A DNA stretch of 64,000 nucleotides. Origin: Nitrospirota bacterium (GTDB lineage Bacteria > Nitrospirota > Nitrospiria > Nitrospirales > Nitrospiraceae). Below, one piece after another: positions 44,832 through 54,274 of the stretch. The notes under the pieces are model-generated. The model did not search any database. It was given only the letters and a program-made list of their open reading frames with translations, and was not told where the DNA came from. A program made the translations under genes and the position numbers. The stretch's first letter is position 1. Every line of letters starts with the position of its first letter. The stretch lies in contig JAPLLG010000003.1 of the NCBI GenBank assembly GCA_026387665.1, positions 186,001 to 250,000 of the forward strand, in the 5' to 3' direction.

Positions 44832-45515
44832 CTACGCTTTCCCGTTGCCCCAACGAATTTCCAGCTCAGGAAACTTCGCCTTGTAATCGGCATGGCTGGT
44901 GCGAATCACATTCAAGGCTTCCTCGCGACCATAGATACTCGTAATCTCGACTTTGTGCTGGGTGGTGCCTGGCGCGCTCTTATAGGTCAGGAAATAATGC
45001 CGCAAGCGATCCAGCAGCGGCAACGGAACCTGCGAGATATCGGTATAGCCGCCATAGGTCGCGTCGTCCTTCATGACCGCGATGATCTTGTCGTCCGCTT
45101 CGCCACCGTCTGCCATGCTCAGCCCGCCGATGGGCAAAGCCGTGAGGAGAATGTCGCTGTGCGGGATCGTCTTTTCCGTGAGCACACAGATATCGAGCGG
45201 ATCCCCATCCCCCACGACATCCTTGCGATTGGCCCGCGCGGAAAACAACGCGGCCACGCCCTCGCCACAATAGGTTTGCGGCACCAGTCCGTAATAGACG
45301 GGACAATAATTCGAAAACCGCTGCGGACGATCGACCTTGAGAAACCCGCTGACCTTGTCCACTTCGTACTTCACCGTGTCGGTCGGCACAATTTCAATGT
45401 AGGCCGTCACTATCTCCGGCGCCTGTTCTCCGATGGAGACTCCATGCCAGGGATGGGCTCGAAACATCTGGCTCATTAGTCGCAGCAGGGAATCGGCTTG
45501 GTTGCCGCTCATCAC
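44832..45515 (-). CDS. ppa: inorganic pyrophosphatase (family I)
   Basis: Hydrolyses pyrophosphate to drive biosynthesis. 227 aa, longer than E. coli Ppa (175) because of an N-terminal extension. Core motifs: VKYEVDKVSGFLKVDRPQ, GDGDPLDICVLTE with the catalytic Asp residues, DDKIIAV, and DRLRHYFLTYK. A second possible start lies one codon in. It converges with the diguanylate cyclase gene, 11 bp away, and is downstream of the RNA helicase with a hairpin repeat in between. Confidence 0.92.
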   Translation of the reverse strand: MMSGNQADSLLRLMSQMFRAHPWHGVSIGEQAPEIVTAYIEIVPTDTVKYEVDKVSGFLKVDRPQRFSNYCPVYYGLVPQTYCGEGVAALFSARANRKDVVGDGDPLDICVLTEKTIPHSDILLTALPIGGLSMADGGEADDKIIAVMKDDATYGGYTDISQVPLPLLDRLRHYFLTYKSAPGTTQHKVEITSIYGREEALNVIRTSHADYKAKFPELEIRWGNGKA

Positions 45516-45680
45516 GTCGTCCTCCGTTGAATGTTATGAAAATGGGAGCTGATTGCGTCGGGCGTCTAGGCTATGACCAGGCAGGAAGAGGATACCGAAG
45601 ATCGCTCATCATTCCAGGCAACAACTGTCTTGCGTCCCTCATCGCTCACTTACTTTTCTCAATCTATCTGTCACAAAACA

Positions 45681-45774
45681 GCAAGGGCGGTAGGAGCTTT
45701 CGACTGCGGCCGTCGAGCGAGGCCCTTCTGAGGGCGCGCGCTCCGGGAGCAAAGAAAACTCCTACCGCTCTTGC
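45681..45774. repeat. family B palindromic repeat, copy B4, abutting the RNA helicase stop
   Basis: A 94-base hairpin whose two 21-base arms (starting GCAAGGGCGGTAGGAG and ending CTCCTACCGCTCTTGC) pair with two mismatches. The centre has ACTGCGGCCGTCGAGCGAGG, CCTTCTGAG and GCGCGCTCCGGGAGCA, the family B core. It touches the first base of the helicase stop codon (minus strand) and may work as a terminator or mRNA-stabilising fold. Confidence 0.85.
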
Positions 45775-47564
45775 TACGCCCGTCCCCCTCGTGGCTGCTC
45801 CGTAAACAACCGCACAGCCACCTTCTGGCCCTTGATCCTGGTGCGGCTGAGGGTCTCGATGATCTCACGGGCCAATACTTCCGGCACTTCCACCAGCGAA
45901 AAATGGTCCATCACTTCGACGACGCCGATAACATTCGAATTGAGTCCTGCCTCGTTGGCAATCGCCCCGACGAGGTCGCCGGCCCGGATACCTGCCTCAC
46001 GGCCTGCGCCGATATAGAGCTTGGCTGTGCCAGCCGTTCGTCCGCCACGGACGGGAGGGCTGAAGGATCGACCCTGCCCCCCCTGACCCTCGCGTGGCAT
46101 CACGGCGCCGGCCCGCCCGCGAGGATCCATTCGAGGATCGCCCATGGGACGCCGCGCCATCGAGGGACGCTCCGGCGGCCTGCTCGACGAAGCAGGAATA
46201 TCGTATTCCTTCCGCTCTCCACCCTGGATGCGGAACAGAAGCTTCAGAGCTGCCGCTGCCACCTCCAGCGGGTCTCCCTGTTCGGCAAGCGATGCGACCA
46301 CGGCCCGGAACTGATCCAGATCACCGGCCGTCAACACTTCTTCAATCGCGCTCTTGGTTCGTGCCAACCGCTTCGTCCGAAGGTCGGCGATGGTCGGCAC
46401 TTGCGTCACAACAATTTTCGCTTTCGTCAGCTGCTCGATGTTCCAGAGCAGACGCTGCTCGCGCGGATCGAGAACGGTGATGGCCGACCCCTCGCGCCCG
46501 GCGCGCCCGGTCCGTCCGATCCGATGGACATAGACTTCCGACGACGTAGGCAGATCGTAGTTCACCACATGCGACACGGACGGAATATCCAAGCCCCGCG
46601 CCGCCACATCAGTGGCCACGAGGAGTTCAGTTTGTCCGGACCGGAACGAGCTCATGACACGATCGCGCTGGGGCTGATTCATGCCGCCATGGATCGCTTC
46701 GGCCCTGTGCCCGCGGCTAGTCAGCATCGCGGTCAATTCATCGACTTCGATACGCGTACGACAGAATATGAGGGCGGACTTCGGCGCCTCCATGTCCAGG
46801 ATGCGAGCCAATGCCGCGACCTTATGCGGTCTGGTCACGACGTAGGCCGTTTGATGCACACGCGGAACGGCGCCAGCCTTGAGTGCCTCTTTGGCGATCT
46901 TGATCTCGACCGGCTCTCTCAGGTGGCGCTTCGCAATGGAGGCGATCCTGGGCGGCATGGTGGCGGAGAACAGAGCGGTCTGCCGCTCTTTGGGGACCTG
47001 CTCCAGGATGGCGTCCAGATCGTCAGCAAAGCCCATGTCGAGCATCTCGTCTGCTTCGTCCAGCACCACCATCTGAATCGTCTTGAGCTGTAGCGTTTTT
47101 CTGCGGATATGGTCCAGCGCCCGACCGGGCGTCGCCACGATGACATCGACCCCGCGCTTGAGCGCATGGAGCTGCGGACCGATCGCCTGGCCTCCATAGA
47201 CCGGAAGCACCGTGATCTTCAACTCTTTGCCGTACCGCGTGACGGCTTCGCCGACCTGCATGGCCAACTCTCTGGTCGGTACCAGGATGAGGGCGGAGGG
47301 ACAACGCCGCGCCGAATGGGCGATGCGCTGGAGCATCGGCAGCGTAAAGGCAGCCGTCTTGCCGGTCCCGGTCGCCGCTTGGCCCAAGAGATCGCGGCCT
47401 GCTAAAAATGGAGGAATCGCTTCCCGTTGAATCGGCGTGGGCTCTTCATAGCCCAGCGTGTCGAGCGTGGTGAGCAAGGCTGCTTCCAGGCCGAGTGCCG
47501 CAAAGCCGGGCGAAAATCCCTTCGCCGGCGTTTCCGCCGGTGGGTTGGTAGTCTCATGTTTCAT
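45774..47564 (-). CDS. deaD: DEAD-box RNA helicase (DeaD/CsdA-like)
   Basis: 596 aa. Q-motif region GYEEPTPIQREAIPPFL, motif I AATGTGKTAAF, motif II VVLDEADEML, motif III FSATMP, and motif VI HRIGRTGRAGREG. The C-terminus after an Arg/Gly/Pro-rich linker has a DbpA-type RNA-binding domain (AKLYIGAGREAGIRAGDLVGAI) and ends RGGRA. Such helicases help ribosome assembly and mRNA decay in the cold. Long for the family because of the linker. It is upstream of ppa on the minus strand, with repeat B4 between. Confidence 0.93.
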   Translation of the reverse strand: MKHETTNPPAETPAKGFSPGFAALGLEAALLTTLDTLGYEEPTPIQREAIPPFLAGRDLLGQAATGTGKTAAFTLPMLQRIAHSARRCPSALILVPTRELAMQVGEAVTRYGKELKITVLPVYGGQAIGPQLHALKRGVDVIVATPGRALDHIRRKTLQLKTIQMVVLDEADEMLDMGFADDLDAILEQVPKERQTALFSATMPPRIASIAKRHLREPVEIKIAKEALKAGAVPRVHQTAYVVTRPHKVAALARILDMEAPKSALIFCRTRIEVDELTAMLTSRGHRAEAIHGGMNQPQRDRVMSSFRSGQTELLVATDVAARGLDIPSVSHVVNYDLPTSSEVYVHRIGRTGRAGREGSAITVLDPREQRLLWNIEQLTKAKIVVTQVPTIADLRTKRLARTKSAIEEVLTAGDLDQFRAVVASLAEQGDPLEVAAAALKLLFRIQGGERKEYDIPASSSRPPERPSMARRPMGDPRMDPRGRAGAVMPREGQGGQGRSFSPPVRGGRTAGTAKLYIGAGREAGIRAGDLVGAIANEAGLNSNVIGVVEVMDHFSLVEVPEVLAREIIETLSRTRIKGQKVAVRLFTEQPRGGRA

Positions 47565-47779
47565 ATAGTGCCTCGATGGCCTTTCTGAGCTGTATGCTGG
47601 TTACGTGATAAAGAGTCGAACTCGCGCTGAATCATCATACTACTGTGATTGCACTGAGAAGTGATAGCGGCTGGCAAAAATAACTCTCGCCGCCCCGGCC
47701 CTGAGGGGGTTTCGTGTGTCCATTAAGCGAGCAACTACTCAGTCCTGCTCGTTATGTGAGTAGGAGCGCACACCTCGCT

Positions 47780-47986
47780 CTATGCGTCCCTGTCTTCAGG
47801 CAGTTGGATCGGCCCGGCCCATTCCCCCTTGGCCAGCCCCACTTCCTGATACCCGCCGTCCGGCCATTGAAACTGGCCCACCTCGTCCACTTGCACGATA
47901 AAGGGGTCTGCTTCGTGCGCCAGGCCACGGAACCAGTACCAACCGGTGACAGCGGGCTTTTCCTTCGTCCATTGATTGGGGGCCAT
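47780..47986 (-). CDS. small protein of unknown function (68 aa)
   Basis: Short, Trp-rich and acidic: WTKEKPAVTGWYWFRGLA, then a VDEVGQFQWPDGG segment and EWAGPIQLPED. AAAAGGAAG lies about ten bases before ATG 47986. The pattern of Trp and Pro at regular places suggests a small beta-sandwich domain. No family is recognised and no partner is evident; the gene diverges from hrpB. The ORF is believed real because of its biased composition and ribosome site. Confidence 0.55.
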   Translation of the reverse strand: MAPNQWTKEKPAVTGWYWFRGLAHEADPFIVQVDEVGQFQWPDGGYQEVGLAKGEWAGPIQLPEDRDA

Positions 47987-48057
47987 GTCCGTACCGCTTC
48001 CTTTTCGTCCCTATCACGACTCTGTTACAGTCTCTTTTTGTCGCGAGTGAACTTACC

Positions 48058-50574
48058 ATGTCCAAGCTCCCAATAGAAGACGTACTGCCAACTCTTCGTC
48101 GCACGTTGACGGAGGAACGGAACGTACTCCTGACTGCGGCGCCTGGCGCAGGAAAAACGACGCAAGTGCCCTTAGCCTTGCTCGATGCCCCCTGGCTCGC
48201 GGGAAAAAATTTGCTCATGCTGGAGCCACGAAGGCTTGCGGCCCGTGCCGCAGCCCACCGTATGGCTACCACGCTGGGTGAACCGGTTGGCCAGACGGTC
48301 GGCTACCGCATGAGGCTCGACACGAAGGTGGGACCCACAACCAGAATCGAAGTGGTCACGGAAGGCATTCTCGCTCGACTGCTCCAGAACGATCCCGCCC
48401 TCAGCGCCTACGCGATCGTCCTCTTCGATGAATTCCATGAACGGAGCCTGCAGGCCGATACGGGCCTGGCCCTCTGCCTGGAATCACAAAGGATCTTTCG
48501 TCCGGACCTCCGTCTGCTTGTCATGTCCGCCACCTTGGACTGTGGACCGGTCTCGGAACTGTTGGGTCAAGCGCCGGTCATTGCCTGCGAAGGTAAAATG
48601 TTTCCGGTCGAAACCCGTTATCTTGAGCAGCCCCTCTCGGGCCACCTCGATGTGGCAGTCGTCCAATCGATCAAACGCTCGCTGGCGCAAGACCCTGGCA
48701 GTCTCCTGGTCTTTCTGCCCGGCATGGCGGAGATCCGCCGCGTCGAACGAAAGCTGCTCGATCTCAATCTGGGCTCGCACATCCTCATTGCACCGCTCCA
48801 TGGAGACCTGCCGCAAGAAGCGCAGGACCGAGCGATTGCGCCGACTCAACCTGGCACGAGAAAAATCGTGCTCGCCACCTCAATCGCCGAAACCAGTTTG
48901 ACAATCGACGGAATACGCATCGTCATCGACGCAGGCCTGTTGCGCGTGCCTCGCTTCGATCCGAGATCAGGACTCACGAGACTGGACACGATTCGCGTCA
49001 CGCAGGACTCGGCCGAGCAACGGCGCGGCAGAGCCGGCCGTCTCGAACCGGGCGTCTGTGTTCGCCTCTGGACCTCTGCCGAGCAGCAATCGTTGGCCCC
49101 GCGCCGCCCGCCGGAAATGCTCGACGCAGACCTGGCGCCCCTCCTGCTCGAATTGGCCCTCTGGGGCACGGCCGATCCAGCCGAGCTGTCCTGGCTCACG
49201 CCCCCCCCGGCCGGATCTGTGGCCCAGGCGAGGGAACTACTCGTCGGCCTCGGTGCACTCAATGCGGAAAGGCACATCACTCCCCATGGCACACAGATGG
49301 CCGAGCTGCCGATCCATCCCCGTCTCGCGCATATGCTGCTCAAATCTGTGCCGTTACACCTCACCAACCTCGCCTGTGAACTGGCGGCTCTATTGAGCGA
49401 GCGAGATATTCTGCGGGGCCCCTCCGGCTGGCGCAATGCCGACCTGCGACTCCGCTTGGATGTCTTGCATGGACAACACGATCACGCGGCCAGCGCAACC
49501 GTAGACCGAGCCGCCTGCCAGAGAGTGGCCCGCACCGCCGACATCTGGCAACGGCAACTGCCTCGAGCTGCCCGTTCCGGTCGGCAGGAGAGCCTCGATG
49601 AAGCCGGTCTCTTGCTCGCACTGGCCTATCCGGATCGTATCGCCCAGCGCCAACAGGGAAGCAACGCGCGTTATCTCATGGCCAATGGCCGTGGCGCGCT
49701 CTTTCAGAACCCAGACCCGCTCGGATCGGAAGACTATCTGGTTATTGCCGATCTGGACGGAGGCCAGCAATCGGCCAGGATCGATCTGGCAGCGCCAGTC
49801 AGCCTTCGCGATCTTGAAACCCTCTATGCCGATCACATTCAAACCATCGATGAAGTCTCGTGGGACGACACAGCGCAGATGGTGCGGGCGACGAGGCAAC
49901 GACGATTAGGTTCGCTCATTCTGTCCGAGCAGGGCCTCTCGAAGCCGGACCCCTCGATGATCTCGACGGCCTTGCTACAGGGCATCAGTCGGGCGGGACT
50001 CGACAGGCTGGCCTGGACTCCGGAACTTCGGCAGTGGCGGGCGCGGGTGACATTTCTGCACAGGATCAACGGGCAAGAGTCCCGATGGCCCGATCTGTCA
50101 GATGAAGCGCTGTTGCAAACACTCGACGACTGGCTTGGTCCCTATCTGGCAGGACTGACGACGCTCGACCGGGTCACCAGACTCGATCTCACTCAACCTT
50201 TGCACGCACTCCTCAACTGGGAACAGTCACGCCAGCTCGACCAATGGGCGCCGACACACCTGACAGTCCCGAGTGGATCGAACGTGCGCGTGGAATATGA
50301 GACACCGGATCTGCCGATCCTGGCTGTGCGGTTGCAAGAAATGTTCGGCTGTAAGGAAACGCCGTGTCTTGTCGACGGGAAGATCCCGGTCATGCTGCAT
50401 CTCCTGTCACCAGGACGCAGACCGGTTCAGATTACGAAGGACCTCTCCAGCTTCTGGAGATCGGCCTATATCGAGGTCAAAAAAGAACTCCGCGGGCGCT
50501 ACCCCAAACATTCCTGGCCGGACGATCCCCTCACTGCGCAACCGACAGCGAAAGCCAAACGCCGACTCCGCTAA
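48058..50574 (+). CDS. hrpB: ATP-dependent helicase HrpB
   Basis: 838 aa, DEAH-box helicase. Motif I is LLTAAPGAGKTTQVPLALLDA, motif II is VLFDEFHERSLQADTGLAL, and motif VI is QDSAEQRRGRAGRLEPGVCVRLW. The HrpB-type N-terminus and C-terminus (YPKHSWPDDPLTAQPTAKAK, the family tail) are both present, so the protein is complete. Family members are linked to RNA or DNA metabolism, but the exact target is not known. It is divergent from the small protein gene and converges with the operon at 50705. Confidence 0.93.
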   Translation: MSKLPIEDVLPTLRRTLTEERNVLLTAAPGAGKTTQVPLALLDAPWLAGKNLLMLEPRRLAARAAAHRMATTLGEPVGQTVGYRMRLDTKVGPTTRIEVVTEGILARLLQNDPALSAYAIVLFDEFHERSLQADTGLALCLESQRIFRPDLRLLVMSATLDCGPVSELLGQAPVIACEGKMFPVETRYLEQPLSGHLDVAVVQSIKRSLAQDPGSLLVFLPGMAEIRRVERKLLDLNLGSHILIAPLHGDLPQEAQDRAIAPTQPGTRKIVLATSIAETSLTIDGIRIVIDAGLLRVPRFDPRSGLTRLDTIRVTQDSAEQRRGRAGRLEPGVCVRLWTSAEQQSLAPRRPPEMLDADLAPLLLELALWGTADPAELSWLTPPPAGSVAQARELLVGLGALNAERHITPHGTQMAELPIHPRLAHMLLKSVPLHLTNLACELAALLSERDILRGPSGWRNADLRLRLDVLHGQHDHAASATVDRAACQRVARTADIWQRQLPRAARSGRQESLDEAGLLLALAYPDRIAQRQQGSNARYLMANGRGALFQNPDPLGSEDYLVIADLDGGQQSARIDLAAPVSLRDLETLYADHIQTIDEVSWDDTAQMVRATRQRRLGSLILSEQGLSKPDPSMISTALLQGISRAGLDRLAWTPELRQWRARVTFLHRINGQESRWPDLSDEALLQTLDDWLGPYLAGLTTLDRVTRLDLTQPLHALLNWEQSRQLDQWAPTHLTVPSGSNVRVEYETPDLPILAVRLQEMFGCKETPCLVDGKIPVMLHLLSPGRRPVQITKDLSSFWRSAYIEVKKELRGRYPKHSWPDDPLTAQPTAKAKRRLR

Positions 50575-50599
50575 TCCTCTCTTATGGCACGATCCCGTC

Positions 50600-50702
50600 G
50601 AATGCTCAAACAGTTCGGCAGCGAGGCCGCAGGCGTACCCTCATGGGTATGTTGAGGACCTGTTCAAGGCGAGAACGAAGCTGACGGACTTTTTCAGCAT
50701 TC
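50600..50702 (-). repeat. family A palindromic repeat, copy A2
   Basis: 103 bp, with arms GAATGCTC and CAGCATTC. Compared with A1 and A3 it lacks about 17 bases in the left centre. It lies between convergent hrpB and the MoaD-like gene, two bases from the latter's stop codon. Confidence 0.85.
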
Positions 50703-50704
50703 GG

Positions 50705-50983
50705 CTAAATTGGGATGTCGCGAGTCCCATCATACGACGTCACCGCCTGATGGGAGAACTTCACGATGTCGCCGTCCTTCACGACCGTATCCTCGGCACT
50801 CACCTTCTTATTCACCGCGATCATCACTTCCCGGTTCATAAGAAATTGCAGCAAGGGACCCATCCGCTCGAAGTTGAATTCAATGAGCTTCTTGACCGTG
50901 GTCGGCTCAGGCACCTCCAGCTCGAATTCCGTTTCTCCAACGGCATCGCGAAGCGTCAATCCAAACACCAGCACTGTGACCAT
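50705..50983 (-). CDS. MoaD/ThiS-like ubiquitin-fold protein without C-terminal GG
   Basis: 92 aa from ATG 50983 (the longer frame to 51037 is not supported). A beta-grasp pattern is seen: MVTVLVFGLTLRDAVGETEF, VPEPTTVKKLIEF, MIAVNKK and VKDGDIVKF, typical of MoaD/ThiS. Sulfur carriers need a C-terminal Gly-Gly, but this one ends TSYDGTRDIPI, so it cannot be charged in the usual way unless processed after Gly86. It is the last gene after the oxidoreductase and diheme cytochrome, 71 bp downstream. A structural role in that complex is possible (inference). Confidence 0.7.
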   Translation of the reverse strand: MVTVLVFGLTLRDAVGETEFELEVPEPTTVKKLIEFNFERMGPLLQFLMNREVMIAVNKKVSAEDTVVKDGDIVKFSHQAVTSYDGTRDIPI

Positions 50984-51054
50984 GCAACCCTCGTCTCTTG
51001 TTATTCGTCGCTCGCGTACCAAACCCCATCGTTTCACGTTTTACTTTTTACGTT

Positions 51055-51294
51055 TCACGCTCCCCTTGCATGGCAGCGCAAACAATCCTGCCGTCTGGGA
51101 TGGCGCTCCGGGAGAGGCTTACTGCCGGAAGGAACATGGCATTGCAGACAGGCCTTTTCCACCGTGATCGGCTGATGCACCGCATCGGCCGGGATCATGG
51201 GGTTCCGGTCTTTCGGAGTCGGCAGCAGCGACACCCCGACGATGACGGCCAAGGCAAACAGGACAAAGAGGCCATCGACCTTACGCAACTTCAT
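51055..51294 (-). CDS. membrane-anchored diheme cytochrome c (79 aa)
   Basis: One N-terminal membrane helix (VDGLFVLFALAVIVGVSLL) is followed by two heme-binding motifs, CLQCH (C49-H53) and CLRCH (C71-H75), with a His-rich spacer giving possible distal ligands (H40, H65). The start is the ATG at 51294 overlapping the upstream oxidoreductase stop, so the longer frame to 51531 is excluded. It is likely to take electrons from the coupled FAD/Fe-S enzyme into the periplasmic cytochrome pool (inference from coupling). Confidence 0.85.
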   Translation of the reverse strand: MKLRKVDGLFVLFALAVIVGVSLLPTPKDRNPMIPADAVHQPITVEKACLQCHVPSGSKPLPERHPRRQDCLRCHARGA

Positions 51295-54134
51295 GCTGTG
51301 CCTCCATCCTTCTGTCGGTCCGCTGCTTCGTAGGCTTCCTGAATCATTTGCGCCACGTGTTTCACCTCTGCGGCCCCCTGCAATCCGGTCCGCAATTGAA
51401 TCATACAGGCAGGGCAACTGGTGGCCACCACCTCTGCGCCGCTCTGTTCGACGGCCTGCCGCTTCCGCTCGACGATACGTTGCGAGGTCTCGAAATCCTT
51501 CACCAGATAGGTCCCGGCTCCGCCCGCGCACCGGTCTGCGTCCAGCATTTCGACATACTCGACGCCAGGCAACCCTGCCAGAATCGCACGAGGCTCCTTG
51601 GTCACTCCCGCCGCTCGCAGATGGCAGGAGGAATGGTAGGCCACCTTGCAGGGCTTGGGCTGCTGACTGGCCATGGCCGGCTTCACCGGCGATTGTGACA
51701 CAAACTCCGAAATATGGGTGACCCGTTTGGCCAAGGCCTGGGCTGCTGCCTGCTCCGGCTCACCGGCGAACAGCGTCGGATAATCCTTCAACATGAGGGT
51801 GCAGGAGGCGCAGCCGGTCACGACCTTCTCGTACCCTGCCATGGAGGCGAGGTTGACCCTGGCCCCCTCTTTGGCCAGCACACGATGCCCATAGGTTTCA
51901 ATCGGCGTTCCGGAACAACGTTGCACCGGCAGATCCGGCTCGACATCGTGTTTTCTCAACACGGCAATCACCGCATCCCCCACCCCGTCGTCGAAGTAGT
52001 TAGCCGCGCAGCCATGAAAATAGGCCACCGGAGAGCGAGCCGCTTGCCCTGCCTGTGGAATCAATTCCGGATAACGGTCGCGGAGATGTCGTTTCGCCAG
52101 TCGAGGCAATGCCAGTTGAGGCGACAAACGCGCCGTCGCAGCCAGGCCACGCATGATGGGTCTCGTCAGACGATCGAGCAGCCGCCGCATCAGAGGCCGC
52201 CCCCAGAGAAATTGGCCACGTGCAAGCAGTTTCAAGAGCGGCTCAAAAATCCATGCTCGCGCATGGAGGCGAAAAATCAAACCGGCCATCTTGTTCGGGT
52301 GCTCAGCTCGCCGGTCCAGGATGAGTTGGGACACATCCACTCCGGCAGGACAGGCCGTCCGGCAGGACTTACAATTGAGACAGGCCTCAACGACTCGCTT
52401 CGAATTGAGATAGCTGTAGTTCTTGTCCGTGACGATCTCAAACCAGCCACGCGAACTCATGTCTTCCGATTGAAAGACATCGTAGACCGGACAGACGGAA
52501 TTACACTTGGCGCAGGTCGCGCAGGGCTTCGACAATCGCACATAGTCGATATGGTCCGTGAAGGGCCGGTCGCTGATCTTGATGCCGGGATTGAGCACCC
52601 CGGCAGGATCGAAGCTCTGCTTCACCTTCACAAACAGGTCGTAGAGCTCCGGGCCGAACATCGTCTTCACATATTCGGCTCGCACCCGGCCATCCCCATG
52701 CTCTCCGCAGATCGAGCCGCCGAAACGGCCTAACACCGTTTGGTGAATCTCGTGATAGGCCTGCACCATCTTCTGGAAATCGTCTGAATCGTTCACGTCG
52801 AGCAACGGAATGATGTGGGCGTTCCCGTTCCCGATATGGCCGAAGATCGCGACCGGCACATGCTGCCCGACAAAGAACTCTTCCAGATAGCGGATTAGTT
52901 CGCTGATCCGTTCAGCTGGCACCACCACATCATCCACAAAGTTGATGGGCTTCTTCCTGGGATCGAATCGATAGAGCGTGGGATAGAGGGCCTTGCGGGC
53001 CTTCCACAACTGGTCCCGCTGCTCCGGATCGAAGGCGATCACGGGATCGGAGGTCAGGCGGTACCGTCGGCAGATCGTCGTCATCCGCTCGGCCTGTTCG
53101 CGAAGATCAGTGCCCATACCGTCAGCATCCAACTCGATCAACAGCGTGGCTGCAGCATCCGCCGGAATGCCATGCTTCGCCCTGCCGATCAGATTGAGCG
53201 TGTTGGCATCCATCACTTCCAGCGCGCTCGGCTTCAACTCCAGCAGCTTCGGCACCGCCTCTCCCACCTCTTCCAACCGGTAAAAATGGATGAGCGCCGT
53301 AAGGGTCGCAATGGGATTTTCGACCAGCATGATCGTGGCTTCACTAAAGAGACCGAGCGTGCCCTCGCTGCCAACGAAGAGTTTGGGAAGATCGAACCGG
53401 CCTTGCGCAAACCCGTCGACAAGACCAAAAAGATTGTAGCCGCAGCTGTTCTTGCTGACGGTCGGGCGCTTCCGCGCGATCAGCGTGGCATGGTCGTGAA
53501 GCAGCGACCGCAGATCCCGAAGCGGCCCGTGCGTCCTGAGCAGATCGGCGCAGGCAGGATCGTCGAGCCCATAGGATTTGGCATCCAACCATTCACCGGA
53601 CTGGAGACAAACCCGGATCGCCTCCACATTATCTTTGACCGAGCCATACCGTAGCGTGTGGGGGCCGGATGAGTTGTTCGCCAACATTCCGCCGAGCTTA
53701 CACATGTCGCCGCTAGACGGATCTGGCCCAAACATGAGTCCCTGCCGCCCCAGCTGTTTATTCAACTCGGCCAGCACGATCCCAGGCTGCACCCGCGCCC
53801 AGCGCTCGTCGCGATTCAGCTCCAGCACGCGATTCATGCGCGAGACGTCCAGGATAATCCCGGACCCGATCGCCGAGCCGGTCAGGTTCGTCCCGGCAGC
53901 GCGCGGCGTAAGGGGAATGCCTCGCTGCACGGCGTACCGTATCGTGGCGGCAATATCCTCCCCGGACTCGACCAGCACGACCGCCTGAGGCGCCATGCGA
54001 TAGATGCTCGCATCCACCGCATAGGCGGTGAGCGTCGAATAATCGTCTTTGACCTTGTCCCTGCCGAGCGCGGCCCGGAGGTCGGACGCGATGGCGTGGG
54101 AGCGTTCTGGCAGAATGAGAGTTGGTGCAGTCAT
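51291..54134 (-). CDS. FAD/Fe-S oxidoreductase (GlcD-GlcF-type fusion; D-2-hydroxyacid dehydrogenase-like)
   Basis: 947 aa with four parts in order. A FAD-binding_4 domain (PRAAGTNLTGSAIGSGIILD, GGMLANNSSGPHTLRYGSV) and a FAD-oxidase C-terminal domain (GHIGNGNAHIIPLLD; ICGEHGDGRVRAEY) are followed by two 4Fe-4S ferredoxin-like motifs (CATCAKCNSVCP; CLNCKSCRTACPAGVD) and two CCG/cysteine-rich blocks (GCASCTLML; CHLRAAG; CAGGAGTYLVKDF; CPACMIQL). This matches large respiratory D-lactate, glycolate or 2-hydroxyglutarate dehydrogenases such as YdiJ-type enzymes. The substrate is not decided by sequence. The diheme cytochrome overlaps its stop, so electrons probably go there. Confidence 0.92.
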   Translation of the reverse strand: MTAPTLILPERSHAIASDLRAALGRDKVKDDYSTLTAYAVDASIYRMAPQAVVLVESGEDIAATIRYAVQRGIPLTPRAAGTNLTGSAIGSGIILDVSRMNRVLELNRDERWARVQPGIVLAELNKQLGRQGLMFGPDPSSGDMCKLGGMLANNSSGPHTLRYGSVKDNVEAIRVCLQSGEWLDAKSYGLDDPACADLLRTHGPLRDLRSLLHDHATLIARKRPTVSKNSCGYNLFGLVDGFAQGRFDLPKLFVGSEGTLGLFSEATIMLVENPIATLTALIHFYRLEEVGEAVPKLLELKPSALEVMDANTLNLIGRAKHGIPADAAATLLIELDADGMGTDLREQAERMTTICRRYRLTSDPVIAFDPEQRDQLWKARKALYPTLYRFDPRKKPINFVDDVVVPAERISELIRYLEEFFVGQHVPVAIFGHIGNGNAHIIPLLDVNDSDDFQKMVQAYHEIHQTVLGRFGGSICGEHGDGRVRAEYVKTMFGPELYDLFVKVKQSFDPAGVLNPGIKISDRPFTDHIDYVRLSKPCATCAKCNSVCPVYDVFQSEDMSSRGWFEIVTDKNYSYLNSKRVVEACLNCKSCRTACPAGVDVSQLILDRRAEHPNKMAGLIFRLHARAWIFEPLLKLLARGQFLWGRPLMRRLLDRLTRPIMRGLAATARLSPQLALPRLAKRHLRDRYPELIPQAGQAARSPVAYFHGCAANYFDDGVGDAVIAVLRKHDVEPDLPVQRCSGTPIETYGHRVLAKEGARVNLASMAGYEKVVTGCASCTLMLKDYPTLFAGEPEQAAAQALAKRVTHISEFVSQSPVKPAMASQQPKPCKVAYHSSCHLRAAGVTKEPRAILAGLPGVEYVEMLDADRCAGGAGTYLVKDFETSQRIVERKRQAVEQSGAEVVATSCPACMIQLRTGLQGAAEVKHVAQMIQEAYEAADRQKDGGTA

Positions 54135-54274
54135 AGTTGAAAGGGTTACTCATTCTAGATGGACAGCGATGACGAGAACAAGCCATAGCCTACCAGCACT
54201 GGTGCTCACCCTTATTTGCTTCATTATTTTTTCATCCCCGCGATGCGAGGAAAAGAGACGAGGTGAGACGGCCG

